Positions 26,346-34,735 of a stretch of DNA of 64,000 nt are shown piece by piece. The stretch lies in assembly GCA_023248635.1 (NCBI GenBank), contig JAHFED010000001.1, positions 62,001 to 126,000 on the forward strand, read 5' to 3'. The stretch's first letter is position 1, and each line of letters begins with the position of its first letter. The DNA comes from Myxococcales bacterium (lineage in GTDB: Bacteria; Myxococcota; UBA727; VGSZ01). A model generated the notes under the pieces. That model did no database searches. It worked only from the letters and a program-made list of their open reading frames with translations, and was not told the origin of the DNA. Made by a program: the position numbers and the translations under genes.

Positions 26346-28198
26346 CGCGACCAGGCTCCGCCACCCTGCAGCTTCAGCAAGGCGGTGGTAAGGGCGTCGA
26401 CGTCTTCGCAGAGGTTGTAGGGCGCAAAGGAGGCGCGCACGGTGCTCTCGAGCCCGAAGCGACGCAGGATGGGCTGCGCGCAATGGTGCCCGCCGCGCAC
26501 CGCGATGCCCTCGCGATCGAGGTAAGCAGCGACGTCGGCGGTGCTGTGACCCGCGAGCACGAAGGAGACGACGCCAGCCTTCTCCGCCGCGGTGCCGATG
26601 ATCTGCAGACCCGGCACCGTCGAGAGCTGCTGCGTCGCATAGACCAGCAACTCGTGCTCATGGCGCTCGACGTTCTCGAGCCCCACGCGCGTGAGCCAAT
26701 CCAATGCAGCCCCAAGCCCCGCAGCGTCGGCGATGTTGCCAGTGCCCGCCTCAAAGCGCGCCGGCGGCGGCTGATAGACCGTGCGCTCGAAGGTCACGTC
26801 TTGGATCATGTTCCCGCCCCCCTGCCACGGCGGCATGGCGTCGAGCACGGCACTCTTGCCAAAGACGGCGCCGATGCCGGTGGGCGCAAACACCTTGTGG
26901 CCGGAGAAGACGAAGAAGTCGCAGTCCAGCTGCTGCACATCGACCCGCATGTGCGAGACGCTTTGGGCGCCGTCGAGGAGCACGCGGGCTCCGTGGCGGT
27001 GCGCCATCTCGATCATCTCTTTGGCGGGCGTGACGGTGCCCAGCGCGTTCGACACTTGAGGCAAGGCCACCAAGCGCGTCTTGGGACCGAGCAATTTCTC
27101 GTATTCCTCGAGGATGATCTGGCCGCGGTCGTCGACGGGCGCGGCCCGCAAGCGCGCACCTTTTTCGGCGCACAGCATCTGCCAAGGCACGATGTTGGCG
27201 TGGTGCTCGAGCCAAGTGACGACGACCTCGTCGCCGGCGTTGACGTTGCGGCGTCCCCAGCTCTGGGCGATCAGGTTGATGCCCTCGGTGGCACCGCGGA
27301 CAAAGATGATCTCCTTCGCCGAAGGCGCATTGAGGAAACGTCGCGTGGTCTCGCGGGCGGACTCGTAGGCCTCGGTCGCGCGCGCAGCCAAGGTGTGGGC
27401 CGCGCGGTGGATGTTCGAGTTCTCGCGCTCGTAGAAGGTCGAGATGCGATCGATGACCGCGCGCGGCTTCTGCGTGGTCGCCGCGTTGTCGAGCCACACC
27501 AAGCGCTTGCCGTGCACCCGCTCCTGCAAAATCGGAAACTCACGGCGGATGGCCTGCGCATCGAAGCTGCCGCGACCGGGCTCGAGGAAGGGCTCGCGCT
27601 GGTGGGCGTCGACGTCGACCTTGGGCGCTGCGGTGGGCGCACTCTGCATGAAATAGGGCGTGGCGGCGACGTCGCGGTCGGGAGCGTCGACCTCGACCAC
27701 ATCGACGAAGGGAAAACGCAGCAGCTCGGCATCGACGCCGAAGCCCTGCACGGCATCGCTGCCAAAGAGTGAATCCAGGCGCAGGGGAGCAGCAAAGGGA
27801 TTCGTCGTCGGCGGCGGCGCTGTGGTCGTCATCGGCGACGCCGGCGACGTCGACGGGCCCGTCGGAGGTGTCGCTACCGGTGCGCTGGAGGGTGTCGGGG
27901 GCGAAGCGCTCAAGGGTGGTGTCGACGTCGGTGCGGCTGGTGAAGCGGCGGATCCTTGCGGGGCCGTGGGCGCGCCGAAAAACTCGGTGGCGACCTGAAA
28001 AACCGCGCGCGTCAGGGCCGAGGGATCCCATTCGGGCAAGGTCGGACCGCCAGGCACACGTCCCGCCGCCAGCGCGAGGCCGGGTGACGGGGCGCGTGCG
28101 CTCGCAAGCCCAGGCTGCTCGCCCAAGCCTGCCGGCGACGTCGACGTCGACTGCATCAGCTGCAGCTCGGCGGGCAGCGGTGGATCACGCGTACTCAT
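26342..28198 (-). CDS. Family 2A encapsulin cargo: cysteine desulfurase
   Basis: 618 residues, about 200 longer than ordinary SufS-type enzymes. Residues 1-210 are a Pro/Ala/Ser/Thr-rich, probably disordered extension with a few conserved-looking patches (NPFAAPLRLDSLFG, ELLRFPFVDVVEV), the kind that loads this enzyme into family 2A shells. The catalytic part (212-618) is a type II desulfurase. It has PLP-binding Lys435 in SGHKVFAPTGIG, the LEHHANIVPW and DGAQSVSHM motifs, and catalytic Cys573 in GGHHCAQP. It converts cysteine to alanine and an enzyme persulfide. Its start lies 14 bp inside the encapsulin gene, which ensures co-translation. Confidence 0.95.
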   Translation of the reverse strand: MSTRDPPLPAELQLMQSTSTSPAGLGEQPGLASARAPSPGLALAAGRVPGGPTLPEWDPSALTRAVFQVATEFFGAPTAPQGSAASPAAPTSTPPLSASPPTPSSAPVATPPTGPSTSPASPMTTTAPPPTTNPFAAPLRLDSLFGSDAVQGFGVDAELLRFPFVDVVEVDAPDRDVAATPYFMQSAPTAAPKVDVDAHQREPFLEPGRGSFDAQAIRREFPILQERVHGKRLVWLDNAATTQKPRAVIDRISTFYERENSNIHRAAHTLAARATEAYESARETTRRFLNAPSAKEIIFVRGATEGINLIAQSWGRRNVNAGDEVVVTWLEHHANIVPWQMLCAEKGARLRAAPVDDRGQIILEEYEKLLGPKTRLVALPQVSNALGTVTPAKEMIEMAHRHGARVLLDGAQSVSHMRVDVQQLDCDFFVFSGHKVFAPTGIGAVFGKSAVLDAMPPWQGGGNMIQDVTFERTVYQPPPARFEAGTGNIADAAGLGAALDWLTRVGLENVERHEHELLVYATQQLSTVPGLQIIGTAAEKAGVVSFVLAGHSTADVAAYLDREGIAVRGGHHCAQPILRRFGLESTVRASFAPYNLCEDVDALTTALLKLQGGGAWSR

Positions 28199-29090
28199 GG
28201 AAGTGATCGACCGTGACGTCCTCGAGCACGCCCAGCGCGTCGTGGGTCAACACGGCTGCCGAGCAATAGAGCGCAAGCAGGTAGGTCGCCGCACCCTGCG
28301 GGTTGATGCCCATCATGCGGATCGAGAGGCTGGGGCTCACTTCGCCAGGCAAGCCGGGCTGAAAGAGGCCGATGACGCCGCGCTTCCGCTCGCCCGTGCG
28401 CACGAGGAGGATGTTGGTCTTGTTGCCCGTTACCTTGAGCTTGTCGCACGGCACCAGGGGCACGCCGCGCCAGGTGAGGAAGGGAGCACCAAAGAGCGTC
28501 GTCGTCGGCGGCGGCACGCCACGTCGAGTGCACTCGCGTCCGAAGGCGGCGATCGCCCGCGGGTGGGCGATGAAGAAGGCGGGCTCCTTCCACACGGTGG
28601 CGAGCAACTCGTCGAGATCGTCCGGCGTCGGCGGACCTTTGCGCGGCTTGATGCGCATGTCGGGGTCGACGCTGTTCAGCAGGCCGTAGGCGGCGTTGTT
28701 GATCAGCTCTTCTTCTTGCTTCTCTTTCAGCTTCTCGACCGTCAGCGCGAGCTGCTCTTTCACCTGGTCCATGGGACTGCGGAAGAGATCGGAGATGCGG
28801 GTGTGCACAGCGATCGTCGTCGTCACCGAGGTGAGCACGTACTCGCGCGGTTGGGCCTCGTAGTCGCTGACGGCCAGGGGCAGATCGTCGTTGGGATTGG
28901 GCGTGCAGCGCACGGCGAAGTCGTCGTCGAGAGCCTGGTTGACGCGGTACACACCGGCTTCGACGGGCACCCAAGGCAGCATCTGCACCAGCCAGCGTGG
29001 CGTCGTGCCCCGCCACTGCGGCGGCGTCTTGGTGGTGTTGGAAAGCTGGCGCGCGGCGCGCTCACCGATGAAACGCTGTTGGTCGGACAT
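28185..29090 (-). CDS. Family 2A encapsulin shell protein
   Basis: 301 residues, no signal peptide. Features match SrpI-like family 2A shells as I know them: the N-terminal LSNTTKTPPQWRGTTPRWLVQMLPWVPVEAG arm, then YRVN, the ISDLFRSPMDQVKEQL helix, KEPAFFIAHPRAIAAFGRECTRRG, and the terminal MGINPQGAATYLLALYCSAAVLT. It should assemble by an HK97-type fold into an icosahedral protein compartment holding the cysteine desulfurase encoded next. An excellent GAGGAG ribosome site precedes the ATG. Twin palindromes (29128-29186) lie upstream. No cyclic nucleotide-binding insertion is present, which separates it from family 2B. Confidence 0.95.
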   Translation of the reverse strand: MSDQQRFIGERAARQLSNTTKTPPQWRGTTPRWLVQMLPWVPVEAGVYRVNQALDDDFAVRCTPNPNDDLPLAVSDYEAQPREYVLTSVTTTIAVHTRISDLFRSPMDQVKEQLALTVEKLKEKQEEELINNAAYGLLNSVDPDMRIKPRKGPPTPDDLDELLATVWKEPAFFIAHPRAIAAFGRECTRRGVPPPTTTLFGAPFLTWRGVPLVPCDKLKVTGNKTNILLVRTGERKRGVIGLFQPGLPGEVSPSLSIRMMGINPQGAATYLLALYCSAAVLTHDALGVLEDVTVDHFHEYA

Positions 29091-29127
29091 GTTCTCCTCG
29101 TCGCAGATGCGCTCACTGTGCCGATGG

Positions 29128-29186
29128 TTTGAGCCGTTGGCACGGCTTCAAGTGCTTCCTGCTTTGAGCCGTTGGCACGGCTCAAA
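29128..29186. promoter_or_regulatory. Twin 24-bp palindromes upstream of the encapsulin operon
   Basis: 29163-29186 is a perfect palindrome with 10-bp arms, TTTGAGCCGT-TGGC-ACGGCTCAAA. 29128-29151 is a second copy with one inserted T in the right arm. The starts are 35 bp apart, beginning 38 bp before the encapsulin ATG and within the 242-bp divergent region shared with the diheme lipoprotein gene. They look like operators for a dimeric regulator, possibly the operon's own rhodanese-HTH-cupin protein. Confidence 0.65.
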
Positions 29187-29332
29187 ACTCGCGGGACCCT
29201 ATTTCGGGGGCCGCGGGGGACGCAACGCCTCATCTCGACCTCCCGCCGTCGACGTCGACCGGGGCTGCGCCGTCCTCTGCGCCTTGGTCTTGCCGCTTTT
29301 GCGGGTGGGGGTCGGCCCCAGTACCCTTGCTC

Positions 29333-30703
29333 ATGGCTTCGGCGCGTTGGGCCTTGCTCGTCGTCGTGTTGGCAGCGCTCGGCTGTGAAAGCCCCGTGGA
29401 CACCGATCCCCTGTCCCATCTTCCGCGCGGTGCAGCGCAGCTCGAGGCCCTTTGTGCCCGAGCAGGCGACAACGCCATCACCAGCGCCTTGTGCGCCGGC
29501 GAGACCCCAAGCGTGACGTCGCTCGTCGAGCTGCAGAGCCTGCTTGGTCTGGCCTTTGACGAAAACGGCCGGCCCGATTTTGCCCTGACCGCCAATTCGT
29601 CGTCGCTGGTGGCGCGCCAGGTCTCGGCGATCAATCCGCGCGCGGTGTTGATGAACGTCCCCGAAGACCGCGAGGATCAGAGCTTCATCGCCCTCGCCTA
29701 CACCCGCGGCGATCAACTCGTCGAAATCGCCGTGACCCCGCCGACGGGCGAAACCGCGTTCTATCTGTTGCGCTACGAGCGCGGCTGCGACGACGACGGC
29801 ACCCCGTGCTCGTTGCAGCAGCGCTTGTTGCCCGAGACCGAGAGCGGGTGGACGGATTGGTCCATCTACGACGACAGCGACCTGGGCAACTCCGTCTTCG
29901 ACTGCTTGCAGTGCCACCAGCCAGGCGGACCGGGCACCCCACGCATCTACCGCATGCAAGAGCTGCAGAACCCCTGGACCCATTGGATGGGTTCGTTGTC
30001 ACGCGGCGGGCGCACCCTGCTCCTCGACTACCGCGCGGCCCACGGCGTCGACGAGACCTATGCCGGCATTCCCGGGGGGCTCATGCAAAACGCCAATCCC
30101 ATCGTGCTCGAGAATTTCGTCAAGCGCACCAACGGTGACAGTGAGAGCGAAGAGCCCAACGCCTTTCCCTCCCAGGCCATCGAAGACGAAGTGCGCGCCA
30201 ACAACCCGGCCCAGCCCGAGGACAACGCCACACCCGGTCGCAGCGCCACCTGGAACGACCTCTACCAGCGTGCCGTCGTCGGCGAGGCACTGCCGCCGCC
30301 CTACCACGACATCAAGATCACCGACCCGCAGAAGCTCGAGACCATGACCCGCGCCTACGTCGACGCCGTCGCCGGCACCTTGAGCGGAAATTTCCCCGAC
30401 ATCCGCAAGGTCTTTCGCGACGACGCCCTCGCCGACCTCTCGCTGCGCCCCCGCGCGGGTCTCGATGGTCGCGGGATCCTCGTGCACATGTGCGCCCAGT
30501 GTCACAACCCGCGCCTCGATCAGAGTCTGACCCGCGCCCGTTTCGACGCCACCGACCTCGACCGCCAGAGCCGCGAGGAGAAAGACGCAGCCATCGCGCG
30601 GCTGCGGCTGACCGACGACGATCGCTTCCGTATGCCCCCGCATTTCTTCCGCGACCTCAGCGACGACGAGATCGAGGCCAGCGTGCAGGAGCTGCAGCGC
30701 TAG
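29333..30703 (+). CDS. Diheme c-type cytochrome lipoprotein
   Basis: 456 residues from ATG 29333 (a TTG two codons upstream is in frame). The signal MASARWALLVVVLAALGC is a lipobox, so the protein should be lipid-anchored in the periplasm or outer membrane. Two heme-binding motifs are separated by about 200 residues: CLQCH (in VFDCLQCHQPGG) and CAQCH (in VHMCAQCHNPR). No distal ligand can be assigned with certainty. It may be a peripheral electron carrier or sensor. Divergent from the encapsulin operon. The stop TAG forms the first three bases of a mobile repeat (30701-30850). Confidence 0.85.
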   Translation: MASARWALLVVVLAALGCESPVDTDPLSHLPRGAAQLEALCARAGDNAITSALCAGETPSVTSLVELQSLLGLAFDENGRPDFALTANSSSLVARQVSAINPRAVLMNVPEDREDQSFIALAYTRGDQLVEIAVTPPTGETAFYLLRYERGCDDDGTPCSLQQRLLPETESGWTDWSIYDDSDLGNSVFDCLQCHQPGGPGTPRIYRMQELQNPWTHWMGSLSRGGRTLLLDYRAAHGVDETYAGIPGGLMQNANPIVLENFVKRTNGDSESEEPNAFPSQAIEDEVRANNPAQPEDNATPGRSATWNDLYQRAVVGEALPPPYHDIKITDPQKLETMTRAYVDAVAGTLSGNFPDIRKVFRDDALADLSLRPRAGLDGRGILVHMCAQCHNPRLDQSLTRARFDATDLDRQSREEKDAAIARLRLTDDDRFRMPPHFFRDLSDDEIEASVQELQR

Positions 30704-30850
30704 CAGGGTGCGGAAAAACTCCGTTTTTCGCACCCTGCTGTACTTCCGGAGGGTCTGTCCCAGACCCTCCCTCGTCGAGGCGAAGCCTCGACGAGCCTCC
30801 CTCCCAAGCACGCGTCTGCCTCAAGACTTCGTTTTTCGGCAGCCTGCTAG
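30701..30850 (+). repeat. MITE-like multi-hairpin repeat, copy 1
   Basis: 150 bp with imperfect inverted ends TAGCAGGGTGC and TAGCAGGCTGC. Inside are three further hairpins: a GCAGGGTGCG arm with A-rich/T-rich core, GGAGGGTCT-gtcc-AGACCCTCC, and CTCGTCGAGGC-gaa-GCCTCGACGAG. Both edges double as stop codons: TAG of the diheme lipoprotein gene (30701-30703) and, on the other strand, TAG of the gene at 30847. Removing the insert and one TA restores CGCTAGCG, in which two convergent genes would share CTAG. Confidence 0.85.
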
Positions 30851-31395
30851 CGCTCGTTGAGAACTCGGCCCCCCAGCCCCGCAAAATTGGAGTTGGGGGG
30901 CCAAGTCTCTCGATCTGAACGACGAACACGCCACAGTTCGTGGACGCCAAAGACGGTGCGTGCGAGCGCTTCGACGACGAGAGCGACCAGGGCGACGGCG
31001 CCAGCGATGCCGGCGAAATGGTGAGAGACCACTTCGGACGCGCGCGGGAGCTCGACGGCGAGCAGGAGAAAGAAAGATCCAGCAGCGACGAGGCCGAGCT
31101 GCAGCAGCACCAGCAGCAGGCGTCGGCCCGGCCCCTTCACACGCACCGCCAGGATGCCGACCAAGGTGGCGACGAAGAGGGCGATGGGTGCGAGGGCAAA
31201 GAGCGGGTCGTCGTTGACGCTGTCGGCGAAGAGCTCGAAGCCCGTGAAGGTGACGGGCGGTTTGTCTCCTTCGCAGCCCGTCGCTGTGAGCCAGGGCAAC
31301 GCAAGCAGCACCATCAGCGTTGCCAGCATCGACACCCGCTGCCAGGGATGACGAACGGACAAAGGAGGGGCGTCGACAACGAGCACGTCGGCCAT
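30847..31395 (-). CDS. Small polytopic membrane protein, unknown function
   Basis: 182 residues from the ATG giving MADVLVVDAPPL. Four hydrophobic segments are visible: about residues 24-42 (MLATLMVLLALPWLTATGC), 66-84, 92-112 and 125-145. A polar loop with acidic residues lies between the first two. No family is recognised. The gene is divergent from amtB (112-bp gap) and its TAG stop is formed by the edge of the repeat at 30701-30850. Confidence 0.65.
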   Translation of the reverse strand: MADVLVVDAPPLSVRHPWQRVSMLATLMVLLALPWLTATGCEGDKPPVTFTGFELFADSVNDDPLFALAPIALFVATLVGILAVRVKGPGRRLLLVLLQLGLVAAGSFFLLLAVELPRASEVVSHHFAGIAGAVALVALVVEALARTVFGVHELWRVRRSDRETWPPNSNFAGLGGRVLNER

Positions 31396-31507
31396 GATGC
31401 CGCAACGATCTGCCGCCGTCTCGCATTTCCGACGACGACGCCGTCTTCGCCTGCTTCTTCGATTGCGCAGCGGCCAAGCCTTTGCCATGCCCGCGCACGG
31501 AGGCCCG

Positions 31508-32794
31508 ATGCTTGGTTCCACCATCTTGCAGCTCGGATCCGTGATCGGAGCAGCCAACGACGTCGACAGCGGCAGCACCGCTTGGATGCTCACCAGCTCT
31601 GCGCTGGTCTTGCTCATGGTGCCTGGCTTGGCCCTCTTTTATGGCGGCATGGTGCGCTCGCGCAGCGTGCTCACGACCATGATGCACAGCTTCGTGGCCA
31701 TGGCGATCATCGGCGTGCAGTGGGTTTTGGTCGGTTACTGCTTGGCCTTTGGTAAGACAGTGGGCGGCTTCTTCGGCTTCGATCCAGCCTACATTGGATT
31801 GGCCGGCATTGCGCACACGCAGATGTATGCCGACAAAGGAGTCCCCGAGCTGGTGTTCGTGATGTTCCAGGGCAAGTTCGCCATCATCACGCCCGCGCTC
31901 ATCTCGGGAGCCATCGCCGAGCGCATGCGCTTTCGCAGCTATGTGCTCTTCATCGTGCTGTGGGCCACTTTCATCTACTGCCCCCTCGCCCATTGGGTGT
32001 GGGCTTCCGATGGCTGGCTCTTCAAATGGGGCGTGCTCGACTTCGCCGGCGGCACCGTGGTGCACATTTCGGCCGGCGTCTCGGCGCTGGTGCTCGCCAT
32101 CTTGGTGGGCGCGCGCCGCGATTGGACCCGCGGCACTGCGATGCTTCCCAACAATTTGACGATGACCCTGACCGGCGTCGGCCTGCTGTGGTTCGGCTGG
32201 TTTGGTTTCAATGCCGGTTCCGCCGTCGCCGCCGAGAGTCCCGTCGCAGGACCGGTTGCCGGCTTGGCCTTCGCGACCACGCAGACGGCGGCGGCGTCGG
32301 CGGCCCTGGTGTGGATCGTCATCGAGCGTTTGCGTCACGGCAAAGCAACGACGCTGGGCATGGCGTCGGGCATCGTCGCCGGCCTCGTGGCCATCACCCC
32401 CGCCGCGGGCCACGTGCTGCCCATCAACGCTCTGTTCATTGGAGCTGCCGCCAGCGTCGCCTGCTTCTTCGCGGTACAGATGAAGAACAAGCTCGGCTAC
32501 GACGACAGCCTTGATGCCTTCGGGGTGCACGGCGTCGGCGGCATCGTGGGCGCGCTGCTCACGGGCGTCTTTGCTTTCACGCCGGTGGTTGGTGCGCTGG
32601 GAGGAAACTTCGGACAGCTCGGCAAACAAGCCGTCGCCGTCGTCGTCGCCATCGTCTTCGCCGGCGTCGGCACGCTGGTGATCGCTCTTTTCGTCAAGAA
32701 GCTGTTCGGCTTGCGCGTGCCCGACCAACACGAGCGCGACGGCCTCGATCTCGCCATCCACGGTGAGCGCGGCTACCACCACGACCTCGGCTGA
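31508..32794 (+). CDS. amtB: Ammonium transporter
   Basis: 428 residues from ATG 31508, chosen for its GGAGG site; more upstream Mets exist without coding character. Eleven membrane helices are expected. Family motifs: ALFYGGMVRSRSVLTTMMHSF, the helix with HWVWASDGWLFKWGVLDFAGGTVVHISAG containing the first pore His, and DAFGVHGVGGIVGALLTG with the second pore His. It moves ammonium across the inner membrane. The PII gene follows after 15 bp, so the pair should be co-expressed; the usual order is glnK before amtB, here reversed. Confidence 0.95.
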   Translation: MLGSTILQLGSVIGAANDVDSGSTAWMLTSSALVLLMVPGLALFYGGMVRSRSVLTTMMHSFVAMAIIGVQWVLVGYCLAFGKTVGGFFGFDPAYIGLAGIAHTQMYADKGVPELVFVMFQGKFAIITPALISGAIAERMRFRSYVLFIVLWATFIYCPLAHWVWASDGWLFKWGVLDFAGGTVVHISAGVSALVLAILVGARRDWTRGTAMLPNNLTMTLTGVGLLWFGWFGFNAGSAVAAESPVAGPVAGLAFATTQTAAASAALVWIVIERLRHGKATTLGMASGIVAGLVAITPAAGHVLPINALFIGAAASVACFFAVQMKNKLGYDDSLDAFGVHGVGGIVGALLTGVFAFTPVVGALGGNFGQLGKQAVAVVVAIVFAGVGTLVIALFVKKLFGLRVPDQHERDGLDLAIHGERGYHHDLG

Positions 32795-32809
32795 GATCAG
32801 GAAAACCAG

Positions 32810-33169
32810 ATGAAGCTCATCATCGCCATCATCCGTCCTGAACGCCTCGACGCTGTTCAAGAAGAGCTGCGCGCGGTTCTCGACGAGCAAGACAACTACC
32901 GCATCACCGTCGACCCGGTGCAGGGACACGGGCGCCAGCACGGCGACGTCGAATACGTGCGCGGGCAGCCGGTCCAACCGCGCCTGGTGCAGAAGGTGCG
33001 CGTGATGGTTGCCGTCAACGACCCCTACGTCGACCGCTCCATCGAGGCCATCATCGAGGGCGCGCGCACCGCTGGCGACGGCGCTGTGGGCGACGGCAAG
33101 ATCATGGTCATGCCCCTCGAAGAAGTGATTCGGATTCGCACGGGCGAGCGCGGATCCAAAGCAATCTGA
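32810..33169 (+). CDS. glnK: PII signal protein with atypical T-loop
   Basis: 119 residues, three or four more than E. coli GlnB. PII signatures are present: MKLIIAIIRPERLDAVQ, the T-loop base GRQHG, and the C-terminal GDGKIMVMPLEEVIRIRTGERG. In the T-loop the usual TELYRGAEY reads DVEYVRGQPV, so the position of the uridylylated Tyr51 is Val55. Control by GlnD uridylylation is therefore not expected. The protein should still bind ATP/ADP and 2-oxoglutarate and gate the adjacent AmtB. A clear AGGA site precedes the start. Confidence 0.93.
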   Translation: MKLIIAIIRPERLDAVQEELRAVLDEQDNYRITVDPVQGHGRQHGDVEYVRGQPVQPRLVQKVRVMVAVNDPYVDRSIEAIIEGARTAGDGAVGDGKIMVMPLEEVIRIRTGERGSKAI

Positions 33170-33187
33170 CGACGACGACGACGACGT

Positions 33188-34147
33188 CTACTCTGCATCC
33201 TGCAGTTGCAGTGACGGTGACACGGGGGTGCGAGCGCGCTTGCCGGGCACAGCGACGTCGACGACGCCTTGGTCGATGCGGTTGCGGGCGAGGGCTTCTG
33301 GGTGCGGCCGGCGCACGCCCCACACCAGACCGAGCTTTTCCATGGCTTTGATCACGTAGTAGGAGAGATCGATCTCCCACCAATAAAATCCTTGGTTCGC
33401 CGTCGAACAATAGTGGTGGTGATTGTTGTGCCAACCTTCACCCAGGGTCAGCAGCGCGATCAGCAGGTTGTTGCGGCTGGTGTCGGTGGTGGCGAAGCGG
33501 CGGCTGCCCCACACATGCGCGAGGGAGTTCACCAAGAAGGTCGCGTGCCACACCAGCACCGTCGACAAGAAGAAGCCGACGAAGAGCATCGACGAACCGC
33601 CGATCCCCAGCGTGGCCGCAGCCAGGGCCGTCGGCGGCAACCACCAATGGCGGTTCAAGAAGCGCAGCTCGGGGTAGCGCGCGAAATCGCGAATGCGCTC
33701 CGACGGCGTCGCGTCGTTTTTCTCGTCGAGGATCCAAGCGATGTGGCTCCACCAGAAACCGCGCTTGGGCGAGTGCACGTCGTCGGCGTCGTCGGAGTGC
33801 ACGTGGTGGTGGCGGTGGTGACCGGCCCACCACAGCACGCCCTTTTGCGCCGCCGACGTCCCCAAGAACGCGAGCAGGAACTGCATCACACGGCTGGTGC
33901 GAAAGGCACGGTGGGCGAAGTAGCGATGGTAGCCGGAGGTGATGCCGAACATGCGCACGAGGTAGAGGACGGCGCACACGGCCCAGTCCTGCCACCGCAC
34001 GTCGACGAAGAAGGCCGCCAGCGGTGCGAGGTGCACAAGAGCGAAAGGCAGGGAGCGCGCCAGATGAAAGCGCGAGCCGACTGCTGGGGTCTCGGGCAGG
34101 GACTGCGAGAGCGGCGAAGAAAGAGCGACGAGGGCGTTGGCTGGCAT
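33188..34147 (-). CDS. Acyl-CoA/fatty acid desaturase
   Basis: 319 residues from ATG 34147 (a GTG nine codons upstream is possible). Membrane enzyme with the three His boxes of stearoyl-CoA type desaturases: HRYFAH, HHRHHH and HNNHH, in the contexts GITSGYHRYFAHRAFRTS, WWAGHHRHHHVHSDDADDVHSP and GEGWHNNHHHYCSTANQGFYWWEID. The diiron centre would introduce a cis double bond, usually delta-9, using electrons from ferredoxin or cytochrome b5-type partners. Its job is probably membrane fluidity control. Convergent with the PII gene. Confidence 0.93.
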   Translation of the reverse strand: MPANALVALSSPLSQSLPETPAVGSRFHLARSLPFALVHLAPLAAFFVDVRWQDWAVCAVLYLVRMFGITSGYHRYFAHRAFRTSRVMQFLLAFLGTSAAQKGVLWWAGHHRHHHVHSDDADDVHSPKRGFWWSHIAWILDEKNDATPSERIRDFARYPELRFLNRHWWLPPTALAAATLGIGGSSMLFVGFFLSTVLVWHATFLVNSLAHVWGSRRFATTDTSRNNLLIALLTLGEGWHNNHHHYCSTANQGFYWWEIDLSYYVIKAMEKLGLVWGVRRPHPEALARNRIDQGVVDVAVPGKRARTPVSPSLQLQDAE

Positions 34148-34204
34148 GCTCGAGAGGTAATCAGCCCCGGTCACCTCAGCGTCATCGACGACGTCACTGT
34201 TCGG

Positions 34205-34735
34205 TCACGGTTGCTTTTTCTCGCGGGCAAAGCGCAGGCGCAGGGCAGAAACGACCCGGGCATCGGCGCGCAGCGAGAAGAGCTCGACAGGAGTGCGTCG
34301 GGTGCGCAGGGCCATGCTCAAACAACCGACGATGGTGCCAAGGCCAACGAGGGAGTTCTGCCAGGACGCGAGATCCCACTGCCAAGCGGGCAGCCATTCC
34401 CCGTCCCACCAGGGCCAGCCGTACAAGATCGGCCAGCCAGGACCCGAGCCGCACAGGTCCATCGCGATGTGACTGTGAAAGGCGAGACAAGCCAGCAGCG
34501 CCCCAAGCCCGCGCGGCCGCAGCAACAGCCCGCAGGCCACCGTGACGACGACGGCGGCGCCAAAGCCATGGGCCAGCCGGTGGTGCCAAGCCAAATAGAG
34601 ATCCTCAGACACCAGCAGCCCCAGGCCGTCGACGTCGGGGAGCACCGCCACCGCAGTCACCACCATGCGATCGCGCCGACGCTGCAGAGGTTGGGCGATG
34701 AGCCAGCCCACCGCCCCATGGATCAGCGGCGACAT
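34205..34735 (-). CDS. YdjM-like membrane-bound metal-dependent hydrolase (DUF457)
   Basis: 176 residues with about four hydrophobic helices. The His/Asp motifs of the family are visible: HGAVGWLIA near the N-terminus, AVLPDVDGLGLL, HHRLAHGFGAAVVV and HSHIAMDLCGSG. Family members are annotated as inner-membrane putative metal-dependent hydrolases; no reaction has been assigned with confidence. The ATG overlaps the upstream stop as TGATG, so it is coupled to the gene at 34735-35175. Confidence 0.75.
   Translation of the reverse strand: MSPLIHGAVGWLIAQPLQRRRDRMVVTAVAVLPDVDGLGLLVSEDLYLAWHHRLAHGFGAAVVVTVACGLLLRPRGLGALLACLAFHSHIAMDLCGSGPGWPILYGWPWWDGEWLPAWQWDLASWQNSLVGLGTIVGCLSMALRTRRTPVELFSLRADARVVSALRLRFAREKKQP

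Noticed and set aside
29128-29186. Sigma-54 promoter (TTGGCAC element)
   Set aside because: The -12 GC dinucleotide is not at the required spacing on either copy, and the sequence is a full palindrome instead.
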